Below, in pieces: positions 63,615 through 64,000 of a DNA stretch of 64,000 nt. Source of the DNA: Limnohabitans sp. MORI2 (GTDB lineage Bacteria; Pseudomonadota; Gammaproteobacteria; Burkholderiales; Burkholderiaceae_C); the NCBI RefSeq assembly GCF_027925025.1, contig NZ_AP027058.1, forward strand, positions 1,674,001-1,738,000, written 5' to 3'. The first letter of the stretch is position 1. Each line of letters begins with the position of its first letter. The position numbers were made by a program, and so were the translations under genes. The notes beneath the pieces are model-generated. The model was not told the DNA's origin and did no database searches. It saw only the letters and a list, made by a program, of their open reading frames with translations.

Positions 63615-64000
63615 TCAAACGCGCTCAGCCACCCATGCTTGCACGCTGGCCAGCGCTTTGGGCAAGGCTGCGGCATCGCTGCCACCGGCCATGGCCATGT
63701 CGGGCTTGCCGCCGCCTTTGCCGCCCACTTGTTGAGCGACAAAGTTGGCCATTTCACCCGCTTTGACTTTGGCGGTGTGGTCAGCTGTCACGCCTGCGGC
63801 GATGTTGACTTTCTCGCCATCCACCGCAGCCAACACGATGACCGCAGACTTCATCTTGTCTTTGAGCTTGTCCATGGTGTCGCGCAAGGTTTTCACGTCT
63901 GCGCCTTCGAGCTTGGCCACCAAGAGCTTGACGCCCTTCACATCCACCGCTTGCGTCATCAACTCGTCGCTTTGCGCAGAAGCCACTTTGCCTTTGAGGG
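63615..64000 (-). CDS. alaS: Alanyl-tRNA synthetase, 3' end (partial)
   Basis: The frame is open to the window edge and ends at a TGA at 63617-63615, giving about 127 C-terminal residues of the DHHA1 region of Ala[41 protein letters not shown] and [15 protein letters not shown] with the final [13 protein letters not shown] match the family's end. The catalytic and editing domains lie outside the window. Confidence 0.93.
   Translation of the reverse strand, partial: LKGKVASAQSDELMTQAVDVKGVKLLVAKLEGADVKTLRDTMDKLKDKMKSAVIVLAAVDGEKVNIAAGVTADHTAKVKAGEMANFVAQQVGGKGGGKPDMAMAGGSDAAALPKALASVQAWVAERV

Noticed and set aside
1..64000. Search by eye for CRISPR repeats, insertion-sequence ends, integrases, phage genes and rRNA genes
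   Set aside because: None was seen; the only dispersed repeat noted is the shared terminator hairpin.

Overview
The window is a continuous stretch of a betaproteobacterial chromosome, most likely from the family Comamonadaceae (a Limnohabitans- or Rhodoferax-like freshwater bacterium). The gene families, the hup / tRNA-Val / ppiD / tRNA-His order, the alaA-hom-thrC-Moco-clpB block and the rpsF-priB-rpsR-rplI / dnaB block all point there. This placement comes from gene content and was not tested by a database search. Most of the window is housekeeping DNA with tightly packed operons, many joined by ATGA or TGATG stop/start overlaps. I see no insertion sequence, prophage, integrase or CRISPR array.

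Layout. 1-2.9 kb: the 3' end of an unknown gene, then a two-partner secretion locus whose exoprotein gene is collapsed and frameshifted, followed by an intact outer-membrane TpsB transporter. 3-5.3 kb: isocitrate lyase with a promoter-embedded dyad, and a Lys/Ala-rich SWIB protein. 5.3-16 kb (mostly minus strand): an MFS permease, clpB with candidate sigma-32 promoters, and a seven-gene operon alaA-hom-thrC-mobB-moeA-moaD-moaE joining threonine and molybdenum-cofactor synthesis. 16-24 kb: an Mth938-like gene, a peroxiredoxin with a structured leader, phoH, dnaB, the S6-PriB-S18-L9 operon, and a sodium/solute symporter with a small membrane partner. 24-34 kb: ppsA divergent from its regulator ppsR, a GlcG-like gene, a BI-1/YccA-like gene behind a near-consensus sigma-32 promoter, surE-pcm-nlpD-rlmD (no rpoS in its usual place), and bactofilin-azlC-azlD.

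34.2-44.8 kb is the main accessory region. It holds a GntR/FCD regulator, a TRAP transporter (dctPQM) and a complete set of C4 sugar-acid enzymes: ltnD, denD, otnK, otnC, otnI. Together these would import L-threonate and D-erythronate and convert both to dihydroxyacetone phosphate plus CO2. A second beta-hydroxyacid dehydrogenase and an exported alpha/beta hydrolase follow, with no assigned step in that pathway.

44.8-64 kb: an exported SRPBCC-like protein, glyoxalase I, tRNA-His, ppiD, tRNA-Val, HU, a tartrate/D-malate dehydrogenase, an EamA permease, pgsA, dnaE, a DUF599 membrane protein, a LysR-controlled pirin/DoxX/flavodoxin module, a renalase-like FAD protein, gluQRS, trmB, an RluA-family pseudouridine synthase, an exported transglutaminase-like protein, a TlpA-like thioredoxin and the 3' end of alaS.

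No single locus here is clearly a new biological system. The items most worth following up are the structured leader before the peroxiredoxin gene, the heat-shock promoter of the YccA-like gene, the unassigned genes at the end of the tetronate operon, the collapsed exoprotein gene and the isocitrate lyase operator.
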